From VXRN01 sp963664365 (GTDB taxonomy: Bacteria; Chloroflexota; Dehalococcoidia; Lucifugimonadales; UBA1123): a stretch of 64,000 nt of DNA. This document shows positions 16,814 to 24,694 of the stretch, one piece after another. The DNA lies in assembly GCA_963664365.1 (NCBI GenBank), contig OY761144.1, forward strand, positions 310,001-374,000, in the 5' to 3' direction. How positions within the stretch are numbered: the first letter of the stretch is position 1; every line of letters starts with the position of its first letter. Below the pieces are notes generated by a model. That model saw only the letters and a program-made list of their open reading frames with translations. It was not told the DNA's origin and did no database searches. A program made the translations under genes and the position numbers.

Positions 16814-18004
16814 ATGATCATTACTAGACTCAAGCTGACCAACTGGCGCAACTTCGCTCAGGCGGACATCACTCTGCGTGATCGCGCGTTTGTCATAGGC
16901 CCCAATGCGTCGGGCAAGTCTAACCTCCTCGACGCCATCCGATTCCTGCGCGACGTGGCGAAGAGAGAGGGCGGCGGACTTCAGGCCGCCGTAGCTCGGC
17001 GCGGCGGCGTTCGTCAGGTGCGCTGTCTATCGGCGCGTGGCAAATCTTCCGTCGGAATTGAAGTGCATCTGAGCAAGGACGCCGACGCGCCCGCGGAGTG
17101 GGTGTATCGACTGGCGTTTAGTGTCGAGACGGCAGGCAATCGCCGGGTCTTGGTACAACAGGAAACGGTCGAGCGCAATGGCGAGATAGTCCTGGACCGT
17201 CCGGACGCTGACGATGTTGCTGACTCGGATCGGCTTACTGAGACCGCCTTGGAGCAGATAATCGCCAACCGTCCGTTCCGAGACGTGGCAACCTTCTTCG
17301 ATGCGGTTACTTATCTGCATCTGGTTCCCCAGCTAGTGCGGCACGGAGCCGAACTCGGCGGCAACAGACTTGAGAATGACCCGTTCGGGCAGGGTTTCCT
17401 GGAGAACATCGCGTCCACCAATGCGAAGACTCGCAAGAGCCGCTTGGACAAGATTCAAGGATCACTCGTCCACGTTGTGCCGCAGTTGAATGAGATTGCA
17501 TTCGAGCGTGACGAAGTTACCGGGCAGCCCCACCTGAAAGCACGCTTCGACAACTGGCGTAGATACGATTCCTGGCTGAGAGAAGACCAACTCTCGGATG
17601 GTACGCTGCGCATGATTGGCCTGTTCTGGTCATTGCTCGACAATGACGGATTGCTGCTGCTCGAGGAGCCGGAAATCTCCCTGAACCGCGACATCGTCTT
17701 GCGTCTCCCGTCGCTGGTCTATCGCCTGAGTAGGCCGATCAGAAGGCGGCGTGGTGACCAGCGGCCCACGGAACAGCGCCAGGTCATTCTCACTACGCAC
17801 AGCTCGGACCTGCTTTGCGATCGTGGGATAGATGGGCGGGAAGTTCTCTTCATCACGCCGGACACGGAAGGGGCGAGAATAAGCTCCATGGACGACGACC
17901 CCAAAATGCGCCAAGTGTTGCAGGCGGGTGTCATGCCCGGTGAGTTGGCCCCCTTCCGCGATCAGGAGCATCAACTCCCCATGGACCTCGGCCTTACGAT
18001 CTAA
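16814..18004 (+). CDS. AAA-family ATPase (AAA_21/RecF-OLD-like)
   Basis: A 396-residue SMC/RecF-like ATPase. Walker A is GPNASGKSNLL at about residues 29-39, the signature-like LSDGTLRMIGL is near 258, Walker B is LLLLEEPEIS near 279, and the switch His region is TTHSSDLL near 326. The following gene, 4 bp downstream, encodes a TOPRIM/DUF4276-like protein; together they resemble a split OLD-type ATPase-nuclease, commonly antiviral. Defence function is inference from architecture. Confidence 0.85.
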   Translation: MIITRLKLTNWRNFAQADITLRDRAFVIGPNASGKSNLLDAIRFLRDVAKREGGGLQAAVARRGGVRQVRCLSARGKSSVGIEVHLSKDADAPAEWVYRLAFSVETAGNRRVLVQQETVERNGEIVLDRPDADDVADSDRLTETALEQIIANRPFRDVATFFDAVTYLHLVPQLVRHGAELGGNRLENDPFGQGFLENIASTNAKTRKSRLDKIQGSLVHVVPQLNEIAFERDEVTGQPHLKARFDNWRRYDSWLREDQLSDGTLRMIGLFWSLLDNDGLLLLEEPEISLNRDIVLRLPSLVYRLSRPIRRRRGDQRPTEQRQVILTTHSSDLLCDRGIDGREVLFITPDTEGARISSMDDDPKMRQVLQAGVMPGELAPFRDQEHQLPMDLGLTI

Positions 18005-18008
18005 CACA

Positions 18009-18617
18009 ATGTTTGTGACCATAGGAGCAGAGGATCCTGTGTCCGACTCAGTGGCCAGACGTCTAGTTGGCGAGTACGCGCCCGGCGCGCAGGTAGTGCG
18101 GACCATCGGGCTGCGCGGCAACGACTATCTCAGGAGACGAATGAGAGACTTCAATCAAATTGCGGCCCACTACGGACCGGTCTTGGTCCTGACCGATCTC
18201 GACCGCCCACAAAGTTGTCCTCCCCAACTTGTGCGGGAATGGACCAGGGGAATGAGTCCGTCTCCCGACCTGCTGGTTAGGGTCGCCGTGTTGGAGATCG
18301 AGGCTTGGATAATGGCGGATAGGATGGGCCTGGCTGAATGGCTAGGTGTCGCCCCTAACGTTGTTACTCGCCGGCCCGAGGAGATACTCGACCCAAAGAG
18401 GGAGCTTACAGCCCTCGCACGGCGCAGTCGTATTCGCAACCGTCGATCCGGAATGGTTCGCGAGCTAAGAGATGGCTCCTTCATACCCGGCCCGGACTAC
18501 AACACACAGTTAGGGGGTTTCGCAAACGGCCGGTGGGACCCGGAGGCGGCTCGGCTTCTCTCGCCTAGCCTCGACAGAGCTATCAGAACTATCGAGGGTA
18601 TTCTAAGGCAGCAGTGA
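18009..18617 (+). CDS. DUF4276/TOPRIM-like partner of the AAA ATPase
   Basis: A 202-residue protein starting at ATG 18009, 4 bp after the ATPase stop. It shows LVLTDLDRP near residue 60, consistent with the DxD of a TOPRIM metal site, and a conserved-looking VLEIEAWIMADR near 97, as in DUF4276/OLD-like nucleases. Its last codons overlap the moaD start (GTGA). Nuclease activity is inferred. Confidence 0.65.
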   Translation: MFVTIGAEDPVSDSVARRLVGEYAPGAQVVRTIGLRGNDYLRRRMRDFNQIAAHYGPVLVLTDLDRPQSCPPQLVREWTRGMSPSPDLLVRVAVLEIEAWIMADRMGLAEWLGVAPNVVTRRPEEILDPKRELTALARRSRIRNRRSGMVRELRDGSFIPGPDYNTQLGGFANGRWDPEAARLLSPSLDRAIRTIEGILRQQ

Positions 18618-18856
18618 AAATCACCGTGTACCTCTTCGCAACCTACCGTGAAATAGCCGGAACCGGACGGCTGACCCTCGATTTGGCCCCCGGCGACACG
18701 GTAGCATCCTTGGCGAGTTCCGTAACCGCCTTGGTTCCGGGACTCCCGCCCGCCGATCGACTTGTCGTAGCCGTCAACAACGAGTACCGTGACCACGACT
18801 TCATCCTCTCCGACGGAGACGAGGCCGCCCTGATTCCACCAGTCAGCGGCGGCTGA
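18614..18856 (+). CDS. moaD: MoaD, molybdopterin synthase sulfur-carrier subunit
   Basis: An 80-residue ubiquitin-fold protein ending in the diagnostic Gly-Gly (PPVSGG), which is thiocarboxylated and donates sulfur to precursor Z in molybdopterin synthesis. Starts with GTG, overlapping the upstream stop by 4 bp (GTGA), so it is translationally coupled to the TOPRIM-like gene. moaE follows after 19 bp. Confidence 0.9.
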   Translation: MKITVYLFATYREIAGTGRLTLDLAPGDTVASLASSVTALVPGLPPADRLVVAVNNEYRDHDFILSDGDEAALIPPVSGG

Positions 18857-18875
18857 TATGGAGGTATGCCCGACC

Positions 18876-19313
18876 ATGATCGAAATTACCCATGACGAGC
18901 TAAACGCCGCAGAGGTCGAGGCGCGGGTCCGTCATCCCGGCGCGGGCGCGATCGTCGTCTTCGTCGGCGCCACGCGCGACAACACCGCCGGACGCAAGGT
19001 GCTGGCCCTCGAATACGAGGCCTACCGCCCAATGGCCGACGAGCAGTTGGAGCGCGTAGCGTCGGAGATGCAAGAACGCTGGGACCTCACCGGCGTCGCT
19101 ATCGCGCACAGGCTAGGCAGGTTGGACATCGGCGAGGCCAGCCTCGTCGTCGCCGTTTCGTCCGCGCACCGCAAGGAAGCCTTCGACGCCTGCCACTTCA
19201 GCGTGGACCGCATCAAGCAGATCGTCCCCATCTGGAAGAAAGAGTACTTCGAGGGCGGCGAAGTCTGGGTCGGAAGCCAAGCCGACTTCGACCCCATTGG
19301 CGTGCGCCCGTGA
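18876..19313 (+). CDS. moaE: MoaE, molybdopterin synthase catalytic subunit
   Basis: The large subunit of molybdopterin synthase, 145 residues. It has the family stretches FVGATRDNTAGRKV, LEYEAYRPMA, the HR(L)G region IAHRLGRLDIGEASL and the catalytic-Lys segment WKKEYFEGGEVWVG. ATG 18876 is preferred over ATG 18858 because GGAGG (18860-18864) overlaps the upstream ATG and serves the later one. No other Moco genes are visible. Confidence 0.92.
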   Translation: MIEITHDELNAAEVEARVRHPGAGAIVVFVGATRDNTAGRKVLALEYEAYRPMADEQLERVASEMQERWDLTGVAIAHRLGRLDIGEASLVVAVSSAHRKEAFDACHFSVDRIKQIVPIWKKEYFEGGEVWVGSQADFDPIGVRP

Positions 19314-19460
19314 TACAAACAACTCAAATCTTCACAGAGTGCCCTGTTCCCATATCCACCAACCTTACCCCATCCTGAACATCCTCCACATCCCCTAAAT
19401 CCTGCTTCTGACACCCCCACTAAAAACCATCCACTATCCACTATCCACTAAAACCCCCCC

Positions 19461-19490
19461 TTGACACCCTCAGACCACATGCGCTAAACT
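19461..19490 (+). promoter_or_regulatory. Leaderless promoter of the 19498 gene
   Basis: TTGACA (19461-19466), an 18-nt spacer, TAAACT (19485-19490), then 7 nt to the ATG. There is no Shine-Dalgarno sequence. The whole segment is conserved at 10032-10061 upstream of the degenerate paralogue. Confidence 0.65.
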
Positions 19491-19497
19491 AACGTTC

Positions 19498-20514
19498 ATG
19501 CAGTCGCAAACACAAACAGCCACCATCAGCCCGGCCTTCGCCGGATACGCCGCCAAGTACATCCGCGACGTATCCGACGACCTCCAACGCGTCTTCGACA
19601 ACCTGCTCGAAATCGCCGATGGAGACGTCCCCGACGCCACAGGCTACGACCGCCTAAGGGCGACACGCATCCTCTATGACCGAGGATTCGGCAAAGTCAA
19701 CAAGAGCGTCCCCCAATCTCCGGCCCCGGTGCCGGAGCCACAGCCCGAGCCGGAGCCGGCACAATCAGAGAAATCCAATAATCACAGTTCAGACGAACCC
19801 GACCAAAGCCGGACAGAGGCGTTGGACCTGAAGAATGCGCCGCCCGGCGGTACCACCCAACTCATCTCCGGGATACAGCAAAAGCTCGATGACATCCTCG
19901 GAACGGCCCAGTCCCCGGAGCGGTCAAAGCCGAGCGCCCCCGCCGAAGTCCTGGAGGGATTCGTCCCCGACTTCGTCCGCGACTCCCAGCGCTACGTGCT
20001 CCAAATCACCGACTACGGCGCGAAGCTCGCCGACATACTCATGTCCATCCACGAGCCCGACCCCGACGACACCTCTATCAGGCAGTGCCACCGTGTCACC
20101 GCGGGCCAGATGATGATCGACCGCGTCCTCGGCCCCGCCGTCAGCCTCCAACAAGACCTCGACCGCGACTACGACCCCGCCGAAGATCCGCAATGGGTAT
20201 TTAGGCGCCCCGACGAAATCGACCCCAACCTGACGCCCGAGGAGTTGAAAGAGGCCGACCGCCGGACCCGCGACTTATTCGAGGGCATGAAACAAAAGGA
20301 CGACAGCCCCTGCCCCGACTGCGAAGACGACTACCTCTGCGAGTACCACCACCCCGAAGGGGAGTTGCGCGAGTACGCCAACATGACCGACGAACAGGTC
20401 GATATTATCGCCCGTGGCATCAGCAACCTGGTTGCCAACCAAGACCGACTCTACTTCGACCCCGCCGACGGCGGACTAAAACTCCGACCCAAAGACCACG
20501 TCGACGACTCCTAA
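19498..20514 (+). CDS. Unknown protein with two related ~50-residue domains
   Basis: A 338-residue acidic protein I do not recognise. Residues ~15-67 (YIRDVSDDLQRVFDNLLEI...YDRLRATRILYDRGFGK) and ~163-215 (YVLQITDYGAKLADILMSI...RVTAGQMMIDRVLG) look like two diverged copies of one helical unit. The phrase ATRILYDRGFGK recalls helical segments of phage terminase small-subunit-like proteins, which is weak evidence. A Pro-Glu linker (73-85) and a C-terminal cluster CPDCEDDYLCEYHH (possible zinc site) follow. Likely leaderless. A broken copy lies at 10069. Confidence 0.6.
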   Translation: MQSQTQTATISPAFAGYAAKYIRDVSDDLQRVFDNLLEIADGDVPDATGYDRLRATRILYDRGFGKVNKSVPQSPAPVPEPQPEPEPAQSEKSNNHSSDEPDQSRTEALDLKNAPPGGTTQLISGIQQKLDDILGTAQSPERSKPSAPAEVLEGFVPDFVRDSQRYVLQITDYGAKLADILMSIHEPDPDDTSIRQCHRVTAGQMMIDRVLGPAVSLQQDLDRDYDPAEDPQWVFRRPDEIDPNLTPEELKEADRRTRDLFEGMKQKDDSPCPDCEDDYLCEYHHPEGELREYANMTDEQVDIIARGISNLVANQDRLYFDPADGGLKLRPKDHVDDS

Positions 20515-20537
20515 GCCCTGAAGATCCACCAACATAT

Positions 20538-20579
20538 CCCCTCTCCCTCAGGGAGAGGGCTAGGGTGAGGGTGAAAAGG
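20538..20579. repeat. Dispersed repeat CCCCTCTCCC family, copy 2
   Basis: CCCCTCTCCCTCAGGGAGAG followed by GGCTAGGGTGAGGGTGAAAA. It lies at the start of the 431-bp gap between the 19498 gene and miaB. The rest of that gap (20580-20945) is lower in G+C and shows no gene or clear motif. Confidence 0.8.
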
Positions 20580-20945
20580 TCCAATTACTACCCTGTCTGC
20601 CCTTGATGGGACAGGGCCAGAACCTGCCATGCGCCACAAACCCCGGCTTACGGGAATTTGTGAAAAATTTATCGAATCGTTCCGTCTTCACCATCCGGGG
20701 CTATATCACCTGTTGTGAGAGCGTCATCCAACCGAGTATTCGGTAGCTTATTCGTAATGGCGGGTTGCGATAGTAACGAATTTCACAATCTCTTTCCTTG
20801 ATCGTAAGTGTATTCTCTGATATAGTTTTCTCCAACCTGCGCGGTACGCATACTACTGAGAACCCGGCGCCTGCCAAACTCTCCCGGCTTCGGCGGGCGC
20901 GTTGGCACAGGAAGCAATCCCGCAAGAATGAGAGAACTGGCCTGA

Positions 20946-22259
20946 ATGCAGAGCTACTTCGTCTGGACGATAGGCTGTCAGATGAACAAGGCCGACTCCG
21001 AGCGCCTCGAAAGCGCACTGGGTCAGATGGGCCTCGCCCCAGGCGACTCCGCCCGCGATGCCGATGTCATTGTCCTGAATAGCTGCGTCGTCAGAGAGAG
21101 CGCCGAAGACCGCGTCGTCGGTATGCTCACCCACCTAAAGCCCGTCATGGAGCGCGACCCCGACAAGGTGCTCGGACTCATGGGCTGCATGGTCGGGCCG
21201 CGCAAAGACGCCCTCGCCGACAGGTTCCCCTACGTGGACGTGTTCATGCAGCCTCAGCAGTACGAGCCGCTGATCGATCTGCTGGGTGACAGGCTCGGCA
21301 TCGACCCCGAAGGCTGCGTTGGCCCCCTGTCGGCGACGCCCAACGTGACCACCTACATTCCCATCATCCACGGCTGCGACAAGTTCTGCTCCTTCTGCAT
21401 CATCCCATACAGGCGGGGCAGAGAGGTCAGCCGCACAGTCGAAGACGTTGTGAACGAGGCTGAACATCTCGCCCGGCGCGGGGTGAAAGAGGTCACGCTT
21501 CTTGGGCAGAACGTCGATTCCTACGGACACGACCTCCCAGGCCGCATAGACCTCGGCGACCTTCTGGCCGCCGTCAACGCGGTCGAAGGACTGGACCGCA
21601 TACGCTTTCTAACGTCGCACCCAAACGACATGAGCGACCACATCATCGACGCCGTCGCAGACCTCGACAAGGTCTGCGAGCACGTCAACCTGCCCTTTCA
21701 GGCCGGAGACGACCGGATTCTCGCCGACATGCGCCGCGGATACACCAACGGGGAGTACAGAGAGAAGATAGACAGGATACGTGACAGGATTCCCAACGTG
21801 TCCCTGGCGACCGACCTGATCGTCGGGTTCTGCGGCGAGACCGAGACGCAGTTTGAGAAGACGGCTGAGTTAGTGCGCGACATCAAGTTCGACAAGGTCC
21901 ACGCCGCCGCCTACTCCACCAGGCCCGGCACCATCGCCGCCAGGCTCATGGACGATGACGTTCCCTCTGAGGAAAAGCAGCGGCGACTAAAGGTGATCGA
22001 GGAGATTCAGGAGCGGGTATCGACCGAGATCAACTCGAAACTCATGGACACCCGGCAGGAGGTGCTGGTCGAAGGCGTCCGCAGGGGCAGGTGGTTTGGA
22101 CGCAACCGCAACGACAAGCTGGTCTTCTTCGATTCGCCCGATGACCTGGCCGGAAAGCTGATAGATGTCAAGATCGACCGCGCCGGCCCATGGTCCCTCC
22201 AAGGCGAGCCAATGGAGAAGGCCGCGGTGAGACAATTGCAAAAGCCCCCTCTCCCTTGA
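20946..22259 (+). CDS. miaB: tRNA-2-methylthio-N6-dimethylallyladenosine synthase
   Basis: Radical-SAM methylthiotransferase acting on i6A37 of tRNA. The N-terminal UPF0004 domain has its cluster cysteines in TIGCQMN, NSCVVRESA and GCMVG; the radical-SAM motif is CDKFCSFCIIPYRRG near residue 147; the C-terminal TRAM domain is near 375-425. 437 residues. The last codons (KPPLP) and the stop codon come from a dispersed repeat that abuts the 3' end, so the native C-terminus has been replaced or slightly extended. Confidence 0.93.
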   Translation: MQSYFVWTIGCQMNKADSERLESALGQMGLAPGDSARDADVIVLNSCVVRESAEDRVVGMLTHLKPVMERDPDKVLGLMGCMVGPRKDALADRFPYVDVFMQPQQYEPLIDLLGDRLGIDPEGCVGPLSATPNVTTYIPIIHGCDKFCSFCIIPYRRGREVSRTVEDVVNEAEHLARRGVKEVTLLGQNVDSYGHDLPGRIDLGDLLAAVNAVEGLDRIRFLTSHPNDMSDHIIDAVADLDKVCEHVNLPFQAGDDRILADMRRGYTNGEYREKIDRIRDRIPNVSLATDLIVGFCGETETQFEKTAELVRDIKFDKVHAAAYSTRPGTIAARLMDDDVPSEEKQRRLKVIEEIQERVSTEINSKLMDTRQEVLVEGVRRGRWFGRNRNDKLVFFDSPDDLAGKLIDVKIDRAGPWSLQGEPMEKAAVRQLQKPPLP

Positions 22260-22374
22260 GGGAGAGAGTTGGGCGAGACAGTTCAAAAGCCCCTCTCCCT
22301 TGAGGGAGAGGGTTGGGCGAGACAGTTCAAAAGCCCCCTCTCCCTTGAGGGAGAGGGTTGGGGTGAGGGTGATT
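22239..22374. repeat. Three tandem copies of the CCCCTCTCCC repeat
   Basis: Units of about 44-45 bp begin at 22239, 22284 and 22328 (CAAAAGCCCC...TTGAGGGAGAG...GTTGGGCGAGACAGTT); the last ends in the full GGGTGAGGGTGA form. The first unit supplies the miaB stop codon. The third extends as open frame into nadA. Confidence 0.85.
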
Positions 22375-22419
22375 AACTACGATCCCCTAGCCCAATTCCG
22401 ACTAGAGGTTGGAGCAACC

Positions 22420-23631
22420 ATGGTAATTGCCGAAAAGAAGACCCCCACAATCCCTATCACCGAAATAGAGCAGTCGGCCTTCTGCACAGACGATGACGAG
22501 ATCATATCCCGAACGCTGGCCGACGAGTTCGCCGTAGGCGTGCGCTGGCAAAAGCTGCCCGTCGAATACATGCGAATGACCCCGGAAGACCTCGACTCCA
22601 GGATATTCGAGGCGCGCGCCAAACTCGCCGACAGCCTCGTCGTTCTCGGACATCACTACCAGCGCGACGAGGTGATACGCTTCGCCGACTTCCAGGGCGA
22701 CTCCTTCAAGCTGTCCCAGTTCGCCGCCTCCCAGGAAGACTCCGAGTTCATCATCTTCTGCGGCGTCCACTTCATGGCCGAGACCGCCGACATTCTCAGC
22801 GGCCCGCGCCAGAAGGTCATACTCCCCAACCTGACCGCCGGATGCTCCATGGCCGACATGGCCCAGATAGACGACGTGCTAGACTGCTGGGACGACCTTA
22901 CCGACGTCCTTGGAGACCGCGGCGGCGTAGTTCCGATCACCTACATGAACTCCACCGCCGACATCAAGGCCCTCTGCGGACGCAACGACGGCATCGTATG
23001 CACCTCCTCAAACGCCCCCTCCACCTTCGAGTGGGCATTCGAGCGCGGCAGCCGCGTTCTCTTCCTCCCCGACCAGCACCTCGGACGCAACACCGGCCTA
23101 AAGATGGGGATCGGCCTCGATGACATGGTCCTTTGGAACCCGTTCAAAGAACTCGGCGGCAACACCGAGCGGCAGCTTGCCGACGCCAAGATCATCCTCT
23201 GGCAGGGACATTGCTCAGTCCACACCCGATTCACCGTCGAGCAGATAGCGCAGGCCCGCGATAAGCATCCCGACGTAAACGTCATCGTCCATCCCGAATG
23301 TACCATGGACGTCGTGGACTCCGCCGACTACAACGGCTCAACCGAGTACATCCGCGAGATGATCGAAGACGCTCCGCCCGGCTCCAAGTGGGCTGTCGGA
23401 ACCGAGATCAGCCTCGTCAACAGGCTGGCAGCCCAGAACCCCGACAAGCTCGTATTCTGCCTCGACTCCGTCATCTGCCCCTGCTCCACCATGTACAGAA
23501 TCCACCCCGCGTACCTCTCATGGGTGCTGGACGGCCTAAACGAGGGCGTCGTGGTCAACCGCATAGAGGTCGAAGAAGACACCGCCCAAGAGGCCAAAGT
23601 CGCCCTCGACCGCATGTTGGCAGTAGTTTGA
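22420..23631 (+). CDS. nadA: Quinolinate synthase A
   Basis: 4Fe-4S enzyme condensing iminoaspartate and dihydroxyacetone phosphate to quinolinate in NAD synthesis. The three cluster cysteines are visible in NLTAGCSMAD, GIVCTSSNA and ICPCSTMYR. ATG 22420 is chosen because GGAG lies 5 nt upstream and the preceding in-frame codons are repeat-derived; this gives 403 residues. nadC follows after a 208-bp repeat-bearing gap. No nadB is seen, so iminoaspartate must come from an enzyme encoded elsewhere. Confidence 0.93.
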   Translation: MVIAEKKTPTIPITEIEQSAFCTDDDEIISRTLADEFAVGVRWQKLPVEYMRMTPEDLDSRIFEARAKLADSLVVLGHHYQRDEVIRFADFQGDSFKLSQFAASQEDSEFIIFCGVHFMAETADILSGPRQKVILPNLTAGCSMADMAQIDDVLDCWDDLTDVLGDRGGVVPITYMNSTADIKALCGRNDGIVCTSSNAPSTFEWAFERGSRVLFLPDQHLGRNTGLKMGIGLDDMVLWNPFKELGGNTERQLADAKIILWQGHCSVHTRFTVEQIAQARDKHPDVNVIVHPECTMDVVDSADYNGSTEYIREMIEDAPPGSKWAVGTEISLVNRLAAQNPDKLVFCLDSVICPCSTMYRIHPAYLSWVLDGLNEGVVVNRIEVEEDTAQEAKVALDRMLAVV

Positions 23632-23647
23632 CGACCAAAATCCACCA

Positions 23648-23761
23648 CCGATGCCCGTAGGGGCGCTTCGTGAAGCGCCCGCGCCCGCCAACGCCGCAAT
23701 GCCATCGTTAGGCGGTGGATCTGGTCATACTCGTAGAGGCGGGTTTCAAACCCGCCCAAAA
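23648..23761. repeat. Dispersed repeat GTAGGGGCG family, copy 2, plus GGCGGGTTTCAAACCCGCC hairpin
   Basis: CCCGTAGGGGCGCTTCGTGA...GCGCCCGCGCCCGCCAACGC then GCCGCAATGCCATCGTTAGG and GTGGATCTGG match the element at 5752-5828. A separate perfect palindrome, GGCGGGTTTCAAACCCGCC, is at about 23741-23759. Together they fill the nadA-nadC gap. Confidence 0.75.
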
Positions 23762-23839
23762 TCAGCCAAATCACCGCAATCACAAAAACCACAGTTCAGA
23801 CACCCCCACATTGACCTCCACATACGAACCAAAAACGCC

Positions 23840-24694
23840 TTGCTAATCACCCCCGACATCCTAAGCGCCATAGACTCGGCCCTCGCCGAAGACCTCGGCA
23901 TGGGCGACCCCACAACCGACATCCTCATCCCCCCCGACCTGTCCGGTAGGGCCGACGTGACCGCCCGCGAGCCCGGAATCCTGGCCGGAATTGAGGTTGC
24001 CGCCGCCGTTTTCAAACGACTCGATCCAAACCTGACCGTCGAAACCGTCACTCAGGACGGCTCCAAACTCGCCCCCGGCGACCGGCTCGCCACCGTAGCC
24101 GGCAGCATGGTCTCGATTCTCAAGGCCGAGCGCACCGCCCTGAACTTCGTCCAGCGCCTGAGCGGAATCGCCACCGAGACGAACCGCTACGTCAACGCTA
24201 TCGAAGGCGCTCGCGCCCGGATAGTCGACACCCGCAAGACCACCCCCGGACTCCGAAAACTGGAGAAATACGCCGTAACCATGGGCGGCGGTCAGAACCA
24301 CCGCCACAACCTCGCCGACGGAATCCTGATCAAGGACAACCACATAGAGGCGATGGAACTGCAAGGCTTGGGCATCGGAGACACGGTTCGCCGGGCACTC
24401 GACGCCGCGCCCCACACCATCAAGGTCGAAATCGAAGTCGAGACCATCGAACAGCTTGAAGAGGTACTCGAAGCCGGCGCAGACCTCGTCCTTCTCGACA
24501 ACATGGGAATCGAGCAGATGGCTTCCGCCGTCAAGATCGCGGCCGGCCGCGCCGTGCTGGAGGCCTCCGGCGGCATTACCCTCGACACCGTCCGCGCGAT
24601 CGCCGAGACCGGAGTTGACATCATCTCCGTCGGCGCGCTCACACACTCCGCCCGCGCCCTGAACGTCGGCCTCGATATGGCTATTGACCGATGA
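23840..24694 (+). CDS. nadC: Nicotinate-nucleotide pyrophosphorylase (carboxylating)
   Basis: Quinolinate phosphoribosyltransferase; converts quinolinate and PRPP to NaMN. Family landmarks: EDLGMGDPTTD near residue 14, VQRLSGIAT, DTRKTTPGLR(KLEKYAV), GGGQNHRHNLADG, IEVE and EASGGI. TTG 23840 gives 284 residues, the usual length, and removes an upstream open frame that is repeat DNA. Directly follows nadA and overlaps the next gene by 4 bp (ATGA). Confidence 0.92.
   Translation: MLITPDILSAIDSALAEDLGMGDPTTDILIPPDLSGRADVTAREPGILAGIEVAAAVFKRLDPNLTVETVTQDGSKLAPGDRLATVAGSMVSILKAERTALNFVQRLSGIATETNRYVNAIEGARARIVDTRKTTPGLRKLEKYAVTMGGGQNHRHNLADGILIKDNHIEAMELQGLGIGDTVRRALDAAPHTIKVEIEVETIEQLEEVLEAGADLVLLDNMGIEQMASAVKIAAGRAVLEASGGITLDTVRAIAETGVDIISVGALTHSARALNVGLDMAIDR

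Noticed and set aside
22239..22374. CRISPR-like direct repeats
   Set aside because: Units are adjacent, have no unique spacers of regular length, and the same sequence recurs elsewhere as a dispersed intergenic repeat; no cas genes are present.
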